Positions 27,024 through 39,400 of a stretch of 64,000 nucleotides of DNA are shown here, in pieces. The notes beneath the pieces were generated by a model, which was not told the DNA's origin, searched no databases, and saw nothing but the letters and a program-made list of their open reading frames with translations. The first letter of the stretch is position 1. Every line of letters begins with the position of its first letter. Where the stretch lies: contig PTFA01000311.1 of NCBI GenBank assembly GCA_003342895.1, positions 315,804-379,803 of the forward strand. Reading direction: 5' to 3'. This DNA comes from Casuarius casuarius (lineage: Eukaryota; Chordata; Aves; Casuariiformes; Casuariidae). A program made the position numbers and the translations under genes.

Positions 27024-27077
27024 GGCCCCCTCCAAACCGCCAGGGCGGCGGGCAGGCCCCAGGCCGTGCTAGGCCGC

Positions 27078-27090
27078 GTTGCCTAGCAAC
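27078..27090. promoter_or_regulatory. RFX X-box motif
   Basis: GTTGCCTAGCAAC, a symmetric X-box bound by RFX-family factors. Seventeen bases (27076-27092) form inverted arms GCGTTGC/GCAACGC around CTA. X-boxes of this type in CpG promoters are characteristic of ciliary genes, though RFX factors regulate others too. Confidence 0.75.
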
Positions 27091-27470
27091 GCCCAGCAGG
27101 TAGCGGGGGCGCGGCCGCAGCTGTCCTAGCTCTCGCCAAGGAACCGCTTTACTGCTGCTGGGGTTAATCTTTCCCTGTGGGGGTGGCTTTTTTTTCTTTT
27201 TCTTCTTCCGCCTGTCTCTTCAGTCCCTTGTTGTTAGGTTGCTGAGGCCTACTCAAACGTAGTCCTAAAAGTACCGGTTTTAAGGGTGGCTGCCGCATGT
27301 CTGAGGAGCGATAAGCACGGCTAGGATTAGGCTTGCGTGTCCTGGCTAACCGCATTTTACGTGCTAGGCTATATACTGCGGAGGTTGTGCTCCTCGGGGA
27401 ACAATGGCCGGTGCTGACATGGAGCTTGAAAGCTGCCTTTTCCTCCGGCTGTAGAAATGTGGTAAAGCTG

Positions 27471-30400
27471 ACCTAATTCTTAATGGTTTCTGCAGCAGCA
27501 CCCCACTTTCCTGCGGAGACTGCTTAAAGGAATAATTCAGAATCTGGGTTCAGTTTCATCGGGATTTCAAAATCCATGGCTTTGATTATACTAAATGGGA
27601 ACACTCTTTAAAATATTCAAAGGGGTTGCAAGGATTGTTTAATATGGGATTGAATTTGGATTTTCCTTGAAAGAAATAGCCCTTCTGAGGGGGATCCCTG
27701 GAGGAATCATGACAGCTTACAACCACTGACTACTAATTGCGAATAAGGAGGTATTTGCTAATTTCTAAAAGGAATAAGCTCACATAGAAGAAAAAAATAG
27801 GCCGGGTTCTTTTGGTATTATCCTTAATGTGTTTCTGCTCTCTAGATGTTGGCCACGGGGGACCTGATTTGGGAGTCTCTCCTTTTTACCCACAGTGTTG
27901 CTGGATCAGGTATCTGTGTTAGATGTTACTTAAAAGTCTGTGTTACTTGATGGGCTTGTGGCTATCTCTGGGCACTAAGAGATCATTTTTCAAAAAATTG
28001 GTACAAAGAGCCCTGCTTTGTTCATCAAGCTATTCATTCAGTTGTTATTTATATTTTCATCTTTATTTATAGATTGATATACTTGGTACTTGCCACAAAA
28101 TCTTTTGCATAACATGCTGTGATATTGGCACCCCTGTGGGCTGTTTCTTCTGTGAGGCATTCAGATTGGTTTTTGGTCCCTTTTTTTGCTGAAAAATGTT
28201 CCTTGAGCTATAATTAAAACTGTGAGTTTATGTAGATCGCTGCACAAGGTAAATTCTCTCATGAGAGAAAGTTTGGTGAAAAAAACACAGTTTTTTAACT
28301 AGTAATATGGCAATTTCACTAAAATCTTTGATTTTCTTTCTGAAAATTGTTTAACCAGAATTGTTTTCAATCAATATTTGGGAAAAAAACCTCTGATGAA
28401 TCTTTTCATTTGATTGACTTAGAATGTCGCTATATTTTGGGGAAGGGGAATGTTAATACAATTTTTTTTGGTTAAATGACAACTTTTCTACTACCTGTTA
28501 ATTGCATATAAAAAAATTCAAATAGAACATATTTTACAGATACTTCCTTCCCCCATTTTTTAAAGGGAGATGCTGCAGTCTTGTTTTTTTTAATTGAAAA
28601 GATGGGAAACGTCAACAATCGTTTCTTAAGATCTTCATAACTCAAAGATTGCTTTCAGAATATCTACCTGTTTGTGAGTAGTTTTAGGAAAGGTGTATAA
28701 ATCTATTACATTTTCCTTATGCCTTCAATATATATTGGAGGAATGTGATATTATTCTTTGTATTTAAAGAAAAGAAATTCTCAGCCTACTGGTTACATTA
28801 ATGTAGATTGAGTATAAAATGTGTTCCTGCTTTTAAAACAACCTTTTGAAAGCCTCCCCTTTCCATAATATAAATCCATAACAAGACTTAATTTATATGA
28901 AGTTTGCCCTGGATACAGTTAAATATTTTTGGTCTTGTAGCCTTGGTAGGAATGCATCTAGTTTTAACATTGGTTCCATATTGTGCTATAGGCTTAGGCT
29001 TTGCAGTGTTGCAACAACTGCAATGTTGTGGTTTAAATGTGTTGAACTTCCAAGTAATTTAAAAAAAGTTGTTTTATATTATTGCTGTAAACTAAAACCT
29101 AATGCCATGAATGCTGTAAGAAAGCAAAAATGATGTTTTTTTTCCTTTAATTTTAGTCACTGGAAGAAGATGTGTGTATCTTATTGCACAGTTTAGCTAC
29201 AGCTGCTGGGGGAGAGGTTACATTGGTAATTAGAGGATAGAGCAAACACCGTAAACTTGGTTTTAAGCAATGCATCCATGAAGGTAACTTCTAAAATGTA
29301 TATGCACTGAAACAGTTATCTTTATACAAAACATATTTCAGGCAAATACCCACCTTTCTGGAGGTCGTGTTGTTGAGAAGAAGCCATAGCAGCTTTAAAA
29401 CAGACAGGAGGAGTATACGGCATGCATTCATACACTGACAAACTCCTTTTAGCGTTTCCTTAGAGGGTGCCAAATACAGAATATTACAGTTAATCAAGTA
29501 TCCTTAGCCTGAGGCTATGAATGCAGTCCCTCAGATTTTCAACAGAGCCGAACTTAAAAGGCAGCAGTTGAAAAAGCATCTTGCTGGTTTCTTTTAAGAT
29601 TAGAACTCCATCAAAAACGTCTTTCACTGCATGCTTTGAGGGAGGGCACCTGGGCCATTTCTTGACCATCTCTTTAAAATATATGTTGTATATGTCCAAG
29701 ACTGTACCACTATCCTTTTACAGCTCTTCTTTTCTTTTCCTTTCTCCAGTCAGATTTAAGCCATGACAATGGATATGACATTACCCTTAATTTAGGTGAA
29801 GACAGAATTCATAACGCCTTTGATAAAGAGGCTATAGCAGATATGTAATGCTTGATACCACGGTGATATGCACGATACAAATAATTACACCAAGAAGTTT
29901 TCCTCTCAAAGAAGTGAACTTTTTTTGTGAGTGATGATGGGCACAAGCAGAGCTGTCTAGGGGACAGAAAACATCTTTTCCAGAATAATGGCACTATCTA
30001 CTGCTGTATAAAAAGCTGCAGGATTTGTTTTTGTATGAGAGTCTCTTTATATCTTATATTCACCTAAATCCTACTTTCACTTAGATGGAATCTCTAGTGA
30101 AAATAAAAATAAATGGATATCCTAACCTTTTTGCAAACCATTTCTGATGCTTTTTCTGTACATTTTTCATGGCCCCATCCATCAAAAGCTAATCTCTCAA
30201 TAAACTCAGTCTGTGCATTGCACTTTCTTCCTTCACGTGGCCCTTGAGAGAGCATGAGAGAATTTTCTAATACGATAAAGCATTTTCTACTACAAGATGA
30301 TAAAGAATAGAATCTTACTTTTTTTACTTTCTCACTTTGATGCAAGAGGGCCACACAAGAACAGATTCCTTGCAAGTAACACAAAGCCACTTTAAAGAAT

Positions 30401-33400
30401 TGCTGAGTTGCCTATTTCGGTAGCTGGTCTCTGTTGCCTGCTTCTCATGAAGATACCATACAAATCAAATTAATTTAAGTAGCCTTTGTCATATTAAGTT
30501 ATAGTACACTTACTGTAGGCCCAGGATGTTGGAACATCCCAAAAGGTTCTGCGGTTTTAGTTAGGCTTGGATAATCATCAAAAGGCTCGGAGGGGATCCT
30601 TTTTTTTTGTCCTGTGTTAGTGTACAATCTGATAGTGACCCGATTGATGAGTATGGGTCTAGGCATTCTGATAATACTGTAATAAATTATAGTATTCTAT
30701 ATTAACCTTTTATTCATTTGACACTGAAATCTGCAGGGAGATAGTCAGAAGTTGATAGTGAAAAATTGTATTGGTAAATGGGGATATTTTTAGAACCAAT
30801 GAGTCATTTAGCACACACACTAATTACTATTCACTAAGTGTACATGCATGTTATGTATTTTGTATTCTGTGAACTCCCTTGTTGCAGCATGTGGTGTATG
30901 GTACACTGATAGGAGTTTTATAGCTGCTTTGATATGCTAGGATGAGTGATCTTAACATTTTTGATGACTCACCCTGTCATTCATGTGATTTAATAAGTGA
31001 TCTGAACTCTTCAGTGTAATGAACCCTACCATTTACCAAAAAAAGGAAAAGTGTTCCCATAATTAGTATGGCAATGTATGACAGGTAAAGTGAATTTTTG
31101 AGGTACTACTACTATTAAATAGTGTCAGTAAATACAAATCATTTTTATGCTTGGTAAAACACTTTCTGATAGCAGACTGGATGAAATGTAAAGTGCTTGT
31201 TGTAAAAAGTGTTCTTTAACAAATTTTGACTAGTGTCTGTCATCGTTGTTCAGATGGTTGTGAAATATAGGAATTTCCAGTAAAAGGTTCTATCCAAAGG
31301 ATAGGAAAAATGGGATTTTTAGTGGGAGTCAGCGTCAATAGTAACTAAGAAAAGAACATTCATCTACTTGTACATCAGTTCTTGAGCCAGGGACCAAGTG
31401 TTTCCGTGACCCTAGAAGTATTTCTATAACCTCCTTTTGCTTAATTTGTTACCGTTCACACTGTGTACTAAAGAAGGGAAATAGGAAGATGCTGATTGGC
31501 AGGTACTGGTATAAAATGCTACTGTTCAACAGCAAAACTTCAGGGGAAAAAAAAGTGATAACATCCAGCAATTCTCTTTCAGAAGACATGAGTTAGAAGG
31601 TAGGATGCCATCACAACTTATTCTCCCCACAAAAACAGAGTATGAGCATGAAATTTTAGTGCTTTTTGGATGACTAGAAGAGGATAAGTATGGTAGTACA
31701 AGAGAGACTTAGTGATGTAGCAAGCAACATTACGCCCCGGCTCCAGAAGATAATCTGGGACATGAGAAAAACGCATAACAAAATTACAGGTTGATAGATG
31801 AGTTACATATTACTGCTTGAAATGTCAGTGTATTTCCTATGTGCTTCATAGAATTTGTCTTTGGGAACTTTAGAGGGGGAAAAAAAAAAGAACAAAGAAA
31901 ATGGGAGAAGTCCGTGGACCCTTTTCATCAAAGATGAGGACAGCTTATGCTGCTTGCACCTGCGAGAAAAAAGATGTAGTTCAGAGTACATCAGGCACTA
32001 CTACTCATCTGTTTTCATTTCCTCCTCTTAGTTGAATAAATGAAAAGGAATGAAAAATCACTACCAGAAAATGTACTTTTTATTTATTTATTTTTATATG
32101 TATGCATGTGTGTGTATATGCGTGTGTGTGTGTGTGTTCAGTTATGGGGGAATGTCTCAAAACATAGCCTTAAAATCCCAGAAATAGTAGATATTTTTGA
32201 TATGTTATCTGATAGTCATAACTTGCAAATAAGAATGGCTTTAAAATAGAGTGAACAGGAGCAAGGATTTTCTTGATTTACACTGATGTGTATACTCACT
32301 ATTACTTGTGATTTGGTTACACCATTTTCATTGAATTCTTCAGAAAAGAAAGTTGAAAAACCATGGCTGAAGTTCCTACAGATTTCAAGAACTGATGTTT
32401 ATTTGAACTTAGCATCATTCCTGAAGATGGATATCGGCATAAAAAAATTCAAAAAGTTATTGTTATGATTTAAAACTATTTGAAAACCTCTTTTTAATGC
32501 AAATAGAAGCTTATGGATAGTCAGTCTTAAATTTCAACTGAATTGAACATTGAGGGTCAGCTTCAGTCTTCAGGATTTGTCCAAGTAATTTGCAGCCATA
32601 GGTAGTTACAAGTTTGATCATAGAAATTCATATCTGTGAACAACTTTACAGACCAGTAAGCCAATAATTTCCCAATAATTTCTATGGGAATATGCAAGTC
32701 AGTAAAATTTTTTCCTTGCATGATGCTAGTATTTGATTTCTATAATATACAGATATATAGAGAAGCATGATTACCATGGTTACATCTCTGGCATACATTT
32801 GTTTCTTGCAATAATGCTCTTTTTTATTTATAATAAAAAATTTTGTATTTAAAAAATGTTGCCCTTGGAGACATTCCTGTTGTTCAGAAATGTGTGATTT
32901 CCACACTGTATCCCTTGTTATTAGAATTGTGGGTCACCTTTGAAACGGTATTGTGAAGGTAAAGTGTATTGTAAGGATGAAGTACCAGGTGCCAAGCTAT
33001 AGTCTTTTTTTCCTCTTTCTTTCTTCTAGAAAGAGTGCAGCAGTTGTTGGAGGCTTTTTGCAGGACCTCAAAAGAAAAAAAAGGCAGAGAGATTATCACA
33101 CTACTAGTTAAGTGGTTGATTACAAATGAAATGTATTGTCAGGAACAGCTTCCCTTCTTGGTTTTAAAATTACCTTCAAAATTCTTTCTACTTCCTCCTA
33201 AGGTTGGATAGAGTCCTAGACTTTAAATGCAAGTCACAAATAGAAAGCTGGATTTTTCTTCTGCATATCCCTATTGCTTTGTTGTGTTCAGTGATAAATG
33301 GTCCCAATGAGGAATTGGTTTGACCTTGATACTATTTAGATTTGGTGTCACAAGGTCTTATCTTAAATGTAGTGCCGCCTCTAGAAGCTTTGAATATCAT

Positions 33401-35968
33401 TTTTAAAGGAAAAAGAATTGGGCCTGTATTTCAGCAATGTGGACCTTTCCTTTCTGTTGCTCCTTTCACTAACCCGTCTGAAACAGAAACAGATAAACTG
33501 GCAGACCTTTAAATACAGCCAATTTGGTTATTGCATGTACAATCAGAAAAATAGCCATGTTGAGTGCTGAAAATCTGGAGCTGAAAGTTGTTAAACCTTT
33601 TTAACTGATACTTGCTGCTTTCAGTTTGAAAGAACATGCTTGTTCTTAGCTCAGGATTGTACATAAGAGATTGGCTATGTAATTGTTTTTCTTGGAGAAA
33701 AGACAATAGTTGCTCAGGTCTTATGAATGTATAGTAATTAACAAAATACTAGTGACATAAGAATGTATTGTTCTTATTTTTAGCACTAGAAAAAAAGAGC
33801 ATCGCCAATGTCTGTATTGTGGCCTGAACATTCAGGGTAGCAACTGCATCTTGAATGTATCATCTGTGCCAGTACACTTGACAGTACAGGTATAGGTTGG
33901 AGTTTGCTCGTGGTGTTCTGCATTTTTCCGTCTCTATGACAGCTGTGATGAGTCAGACTATTAACCAGTTTTACATATCCCTTTAGCTAAACAGCTGCAA
34001 ACCAGATAGCTTTTCAGTTGTTTAAAATCTTCTTTTGTCACTCTCTTCTCTCCTTCCTTATGAAATTAAAGACTAATAGATGTACTTAACCAAACTACAG
34101 TGAAGTGAATTGCTTTTAAGCAATTGTTTAAGTATTGCAATTTTTAAGCAGTTAATAAAAGTTGTTGTTTTAGATCTAGTCATGTCATTCTAAGGTTATA
34201 AATGTCTGCCCTATTAATCAAGTTGCTTTTGAATTCTAAATCTATGTGGGTTGATAGTGATATAGCTTTAGATTTTGATATGATTAATTAATGTGGGGTG
34301 TGCTCAGCATGTTGGAGGGAAGATTCTGAGATAGGCATTTACTCAGATAAAACCTGTTTTCCAGCTCAGTACAAAATAGTTCTGTTCATATTTTCTATTG
34401 AATAAGATCTCACATTGAAATTCTAAACAGTCGTGATAATTATGGAGATTTTTTGCTCCTTTTTTTCCCCCTTTAGAATTTTTTTTTTCCTGTTGGCATT
34501 TTTAAAAAGGATGTTACGATCAGATTAAATTCTAGTCTGGGCACTTGCATATTGCTTGATAAATTTTACCCATTTGCTTCCTTAACTATGCTGCTCTACA
34601 GCTGTGTGTTGTTAAACTGCTGCTGCATATGCATCAAATTTTGTGTATTTCAGAGTTCATGAAAGTTGTCAGGTATGACTGTCTAACAAGGAATTTATTT
34701 GCTATACAGGTGATTTTATATACATTGAAAATGGGCTCAGTTTATACTTATCCAAATGAAATCTGAGGCAATCAGTAACTGAGGATACAAAGAGGTTCAC
34801 AGAATATGGTATATATAATGAGAAATTCAAATATCATTACATCCCACATAGAAATGGTTAAAATGAGACCTTTCTAGCAGTTGGTAGTGTCTAATCACTT
34901 AAGTAAATACCTGTTATGGATGTGCTTATTCTGTCATGGTAGTTTGGAGCTTAAGCCCTTAAGCCTGTACTCTCTTGGTCTTTCAGTCTTCCTCCAAGTT
35001 GGCTTAGCTCTGGGCCAGCCCAGCTGTCTTGTCTAGTGAGAAGCCAAACCCATGAGAAGCTGATCTGAATTTAAGCTCCTCTTTGCTGAAACAATGTGAT
35101 GAAACCTAGGCCTTATTTGTGTGTGACTTGCAAAGATAGTATGTTGATGTGGCCAATGGCTCTAGCTTCCGTTTGGCTGTGTATTTGTTGTGTGACTGTA
35201 AGCCATGTTTTTGAAATGTAGTCATTTTCATATGTTCCATTTTTCAATGTTTAACCTTAGTGTTTCAAACAGAATGCCCAAAAGACTTTGAGTGTGACTA
35301 AACCCAAAATGGAAGAGACATTTCGGATTTAGGACAGCAGAAGGCTTAGCTCAACTATAGTGCCTTTTTACAGCTTGAATGTTTCCTAAGCAGCTGCAAC
35401 CATGACATGGCTTGTGAGGAATGTCAAGGGTAGATGGATGTGATCCTGAGTGGGTGCCCTGCACTTCCTATTGTGTCGTATTGAAAACTTTTGGTTTCTT
35501 TACTCTGAGATAGTTGCCTCAAGTGTAATGAGTTTTCCTTGGAACTGCCTATGTTCCCCAACTTTCTCTAACGACTTTTCCAGTCAATAGAGAAATGGAA
35601 GTACCACAGCAAGATATTATGGATGTGTCCTTAAAGTTCCAGATAGGTCTTTTCTCTTCATAGACTGCATGGGAATCAATACCTATGTTAGCTAGGCTGA
35701 ATTTCTTACCTTTCCCTCCCCTACTCAGAAAATATTCTTACCTGAGTAAAGCATCTAAGGAAGGTAGATTTGATTTCAAACCATACTTTTAGTTTAGGAT
35801 AATTTAGTGTAATAGGTCATTAATCAGCTTTTTGATTTCCCTCTTTTTGTAGTGTGCTTTTTTGGATAGAAAGTAATGGAAGCATGAAATTCTGTTGTAT
35901 ATCAATAACTGGACATTGAGATCCAAAAGGAGAAGCTGCTGCTAAAGATACAAGCCATGCTAGCTATT
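27471..35968. other. No recognised protein gene
   Basis: AT-rich DNA between the CpG island and the PRL 3' end. It contains a microsatellite at 32078-32138 and a splice-acceptor-like site before 29157. I recognise no other repeat with confidence. Confidence 0.6.
32078..32138 (+). repeat. (TTTA)n and (TG)n compound microsatellite
   Basis: Four TTTA-like units are followed by imperfect and then pure TG repeats (GTGTGTGTGTGTGTG). Confidence 0.9.
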
Positions 35969-35974
35969 TTTATT
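35969..35974 (-). terminator. PRL polyadenylation signal, distal alternative
   Basis: A second AATAAA on the minus strand 50 nt beyond the first. It may act as a backup or alternative 3' end. Which one is used cannot be told from the sequence. Confidence 0.45.
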
Positions 35975-36009
35975 CACTGATACCACTCAGATTTATGCAT
36001 TTTGGATTT

Positions 36010-36296
36010 AGTAATATTTTTATTTGTATCTGCATGATCTGGTTATCACTGAAATGCTACTAAGTGAGGTGATTAGACAGAAAAGTATATCCTTGTCNTA
36101 CAAGTAATTTATGGTAACATTTTAAAACACCAAGGTGCTAATAGTTGCAGCCAGAATTCACACAAACATGCTTGAAAGTTACTGATAATCCTGATACAGT
36201 ACAGCGTGACTTTTCATAAAGTTTCCAATGAAAAGTGGCAAAGCAACTAGAGGGCTGTGTTGAATGATTTCAGTAGCTGATTAGGCCCATGAGTAC
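36010..36296 (-). other. PRL: PRL 3' untranslated region (inferred extent)
   Basis: AT-rich sequence between the PRL stop and the first polyadenylation signal. It contains the window's single ambiguous base (n at 36098). The end is inferred from the position of the signal, not from transcript data. Confidence 0.6.
36019..36024 (-). terminator. PRL polyadenylation signal, proximal
   Basis: AATAAA on the minus strand about 273 nt after the PRL stop codon, in the context AATAAAAATATTAC. Cleavage would be expected 10-30 nt further down, near 36000-35990. Confidence 0.6.
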
Positions 36297-36488
36297 TTAG
36301 CAATTGCTATCATGGATTAGGCGGCACTTCAGGAGCTTGAGATAGTTGTCAATTTTGTGGGAATCTCTGCGGAGGCAATGCAACAGATTGTAAAAGGCAA
36401 AGAGTCGGGAGTCCTCATCAGCAAGCTGCAGGGATGGCAGGCCTGCCCACTGAGAGTAGACTTCATTTCCTGTGTCACCAGGATGAAC
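36297..36488 (-). CDS. PRL: PRL coding exon 5 and stop
   Basis: The exon encodes 63 residues from [10 protein letters not shown] to [10 protein letters not shown], then TAA. It includes helix 4 ([20 protein letters not shown]) and mature Cys174, Cys191 and Cys199. The acceptor is [32 protein letters not shown] and NYLKLLKC differ, as far as I recall, from the typical bird form at a few positions, which supports a non-avian archosaur or turtle source. Confidence 0.97.
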   Translation of the reverse strand, partial: VHPGDTGNEVYSQWAGLPSLQLADEDSRLFAFYNLLHCLRRDSHKIDNYLKLLKCRLIHDSNC

Positions 36489-39400
36489 CTAAAGACACAA
36501 AATGACATTGTACTAATGAAACTGGCCATAGAATGGAGTATTAAGAAATACCCTCCTTGAGGAATGCTAATTAGCAGTGTACAGCTTGTAAAGTATTTTC
36601 TGTTATGGCTCTCCGCTATAATGTTGTATATCCTCATGGTGATTTTGAGTGAATCTCTCAGATTTTTCAGTTTACTTCCCTATAATATGCAAGACGCTTA
36701 ACAGCATCAGTAGTGTTTTAATAGATCCAGTGTTTTTGCCAATATTTAGTGGAATCTGACTTTCCAGAGAAATCAAACCTTCTGTCATGTATGGGCTCAT
36801 AAGTGACATCTCTTTTTGGTTCCCACCACCTTAAAATCTTTGTGAGCATTTGTTCTCAGAAATTTGTGTGCATCTTCGGCTTTGTCTTTAGCCTATCTCT
36901 TAGATAATATCTCTGGTATGGGCAGCTTCAAGAACATGTTACCAGACACATCTTCAAACAGTACATCTTCATGTCATATTTCATTTAAAAAAAAAAAAAA
37001 CTGAGTGATACAGTCACCTCTAATGTTAGAAAGCTACATGTAGGAAGTCATGTAATCAGGTAGAATCTGAGATGAATATTGGTTTAGGTCTCCTCATTTG
37101 AAAGAGGCAATCATTCATTTTCTCAAATTGAAGAAATCTACTTTTCATGGCATGAAGAAAACCTATGCCTATTGCTACTTGTAAATCTTTCCTATTTTCC
37201 ACCAGTTATACTTTGTGAAAGCACATGGGAAAGTACCTATGGAGTCTCTCTCACTCAGTCTAAGCAACGGGAAGAAGAACCAACAGACCCGCTATCACTC
37301 AAAAACATGGTTTGACATTAATGAATTTCCCAGTCTTGTCTCCAAGCCCCTTTTGTAAATAATTTGAATGAGAAGGTGGCGACAAGGTATGTACCAACAC
37401 CTGACTTGCACTGTTAACTTGGATCCCCTTCTGCAAGATTTTACACTTGGATATGGGATAGAGATGTATTTGACTACACTGATAAATGCATTTGTGGCCT
37501 GGATGGGATAAAGTTTCTGAGTAAATAGATGCCAGAGAGAGAGAGACCATGTGTGAGCCAGTGGAAGGTGGAAGATACAGTGATGGTGGCACTCTTAATG
37601 CTGTTCAACTATTCACAGCCTAAGCAAAAGCCAGTAGAGTCAGAAACTCTTATTAACATCTGGCTTACTGACAGAATGATATATAGGGTCTACCAGAGGT
37701 CCCTTGAAAAATGAACAAGCTAGAGCTGCTTTTATTCAGAAAAGCTTTCAATCAATTACTGATAACAAAGGGTATATGAGTATGGGTTTTGTCAGGTTAG
37801 CCCTGTGGCCTAACCTTACAAAAGTATGGGGAACCAAGTCGGAGCCAGAGTTCTGAGGAACCAGTATGGTGGGAAAAGAGAAATGAAAATTGCCTCGATT
37901 ACTTAGCCATATGCCATATTTTTGCAATAGGCAGACTTTAAGAACAGTTTTAAACATCCTATCAATTTCTTAAAACTATCCACAATGCCTATGTGTATAC
38001 AGACATATATAAATACATCTATACAAACATTTAAATATGTACATACAAAAACAGCACAGACACATCCTAAAAACATTTAGGATTGCACATTCAAAACACT
38101 CAAAGATAGAATGAAGACTGCCAATCCTGATGATTAAACCTGCCATTAAAGTAGGACTGGACTGTGCTGGATTGTTCTATACCAGTCACACGACATGGTC
38201 TCTTTACAAATCATAAGATGCCAAAAAAAAGTTAGAGCTGACCTGTTCTCAGATTCAGCTGTCTTTAATTGGCTCCCTTTTCTTCCTTTGCATCTACCAT
38301 TTCCTTTCTTATTCCAAGTAGGGAGAGCCTACCGCTGTATGTGGCTTTCTCACAGCAATAGGCTGAAAGAATATTAAGGACTTAGTACTTACCCGTCCAA
38401 CTATTTTCTCCATTCCTTCTAGAAGTCGCTTGTTTTGTTCCTCAATCTCTACAGCCTTCCAGAGGATGGTGTCTGGAGCTTCTTTGATTCTTTGTACTTC
38501 AGATGCCAGATGGATCAGGGGATCGTTCCAGGAGCGCAGTACACCCACGACTAAATTCAGCAGGTCTTCATGCTGCTCATCCACATTAAGAAGAGGCAGT
38601 TAAAACAGGAAGGCTATGTGCTGGCAGTGTGAGGAGAGAGTTAGAGCAGTGTCCGTAGTGTCAGGGGAATTATTGCAAGACCCTGCACTGACTGTACCCT
38701 CTTTCAAGTGACTTTTCTGTCTTAGATACCTCTGCACAATTGCATTTTTGCAATTTGTCATTCTTACCAATATGTTTTACTGTAATAGCACAAATGGTTA
38801 TAATATCATAATGGAAAATATCACTAAAGCTTTCGCTTATTACAAGCTAGTGGGCACAACTGTGTTTCATCTCTGTGAAAACTCATCTGATTTTTAATGA
38901 ACATTTTAAAGTCCTATGACAGATTTTTGAAGAATGGAAGATGCTTATTATGCTAAACCACTTAATAGCTTTTATTACCTCTATATAACTCATCTCCAGT
39001 GAGAGTTCTCTGGTTTTAAAATGTTTCTTTCTTGTGGGCAAATAATAATTCAAAAAGCTCATGGCTATGGTACTTTTCAGCCACTTCCTCTTTGCTAGAT
39101 GCACTGAATCTTAACACCATCAGACTTCTGTTCTGTTCCCAGGACTGTGAATTCCAGTGCTCCCAAGAGGACTTCTGAACTGCAAACTGAGAAGATGATG
39201 CAACAGGGGTTGCAAGACTATTTTTGCCTTGAAACTGATAAAAAATGTATCTCTGGCACTTTCCCATTCATACACCTGTGCTTACTTTTTTTATCTAGAG
39301 TATTTTCAAGTGTTAAAATTGTATCTGTGAGTATAGGCTGGGCAAGACTATCTTCATCTTCATTTATCATTATCAGATTGACATATGTAGCTGTTTCTCT

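Larger units (their letters stand above)
26995..27470. promoter_or_regulatory. CpG island, candidate promoter
   Basis: GC- and CpG-dense DNA in AT-rich surroundings. CpG is densest at 27020-27160 (GGCGGCGGGC, GGCCGCG, GCGGGGGCGCGGCCGC) and continues thinly to about 27470. It holds a palindromic RFX X-box and a 24-C run but no recognisable coding exon. No TATA box was seen, as usual for CpG promoters. Orientation and transcript are unknown. A well-placed short frame starts at ACAATGG (27402) and ends after 16 codons. Confidence 0.6.

Noticed and set aside
26849..27103. 84-codon frame with a proline run
   Set aside because: The prolines come from the C24 homopolymer, and the frame starts in AT-rich non-coding DNA.
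27164..27355. 63-codon basic frame on the minus strand in the CpG island
   Set aside because: CpG-rich DNA has few stops; the peptide is low in complexity near its end and matches nothing known to me.
38573..38584. Upstream extension of PRL exon 4 (MDEQ)
   Set aside because: The bases before CATGAAGACC belong to the intron: exon 3 ends QQIH and exon 4 continues HEDLL as in other prolactins.
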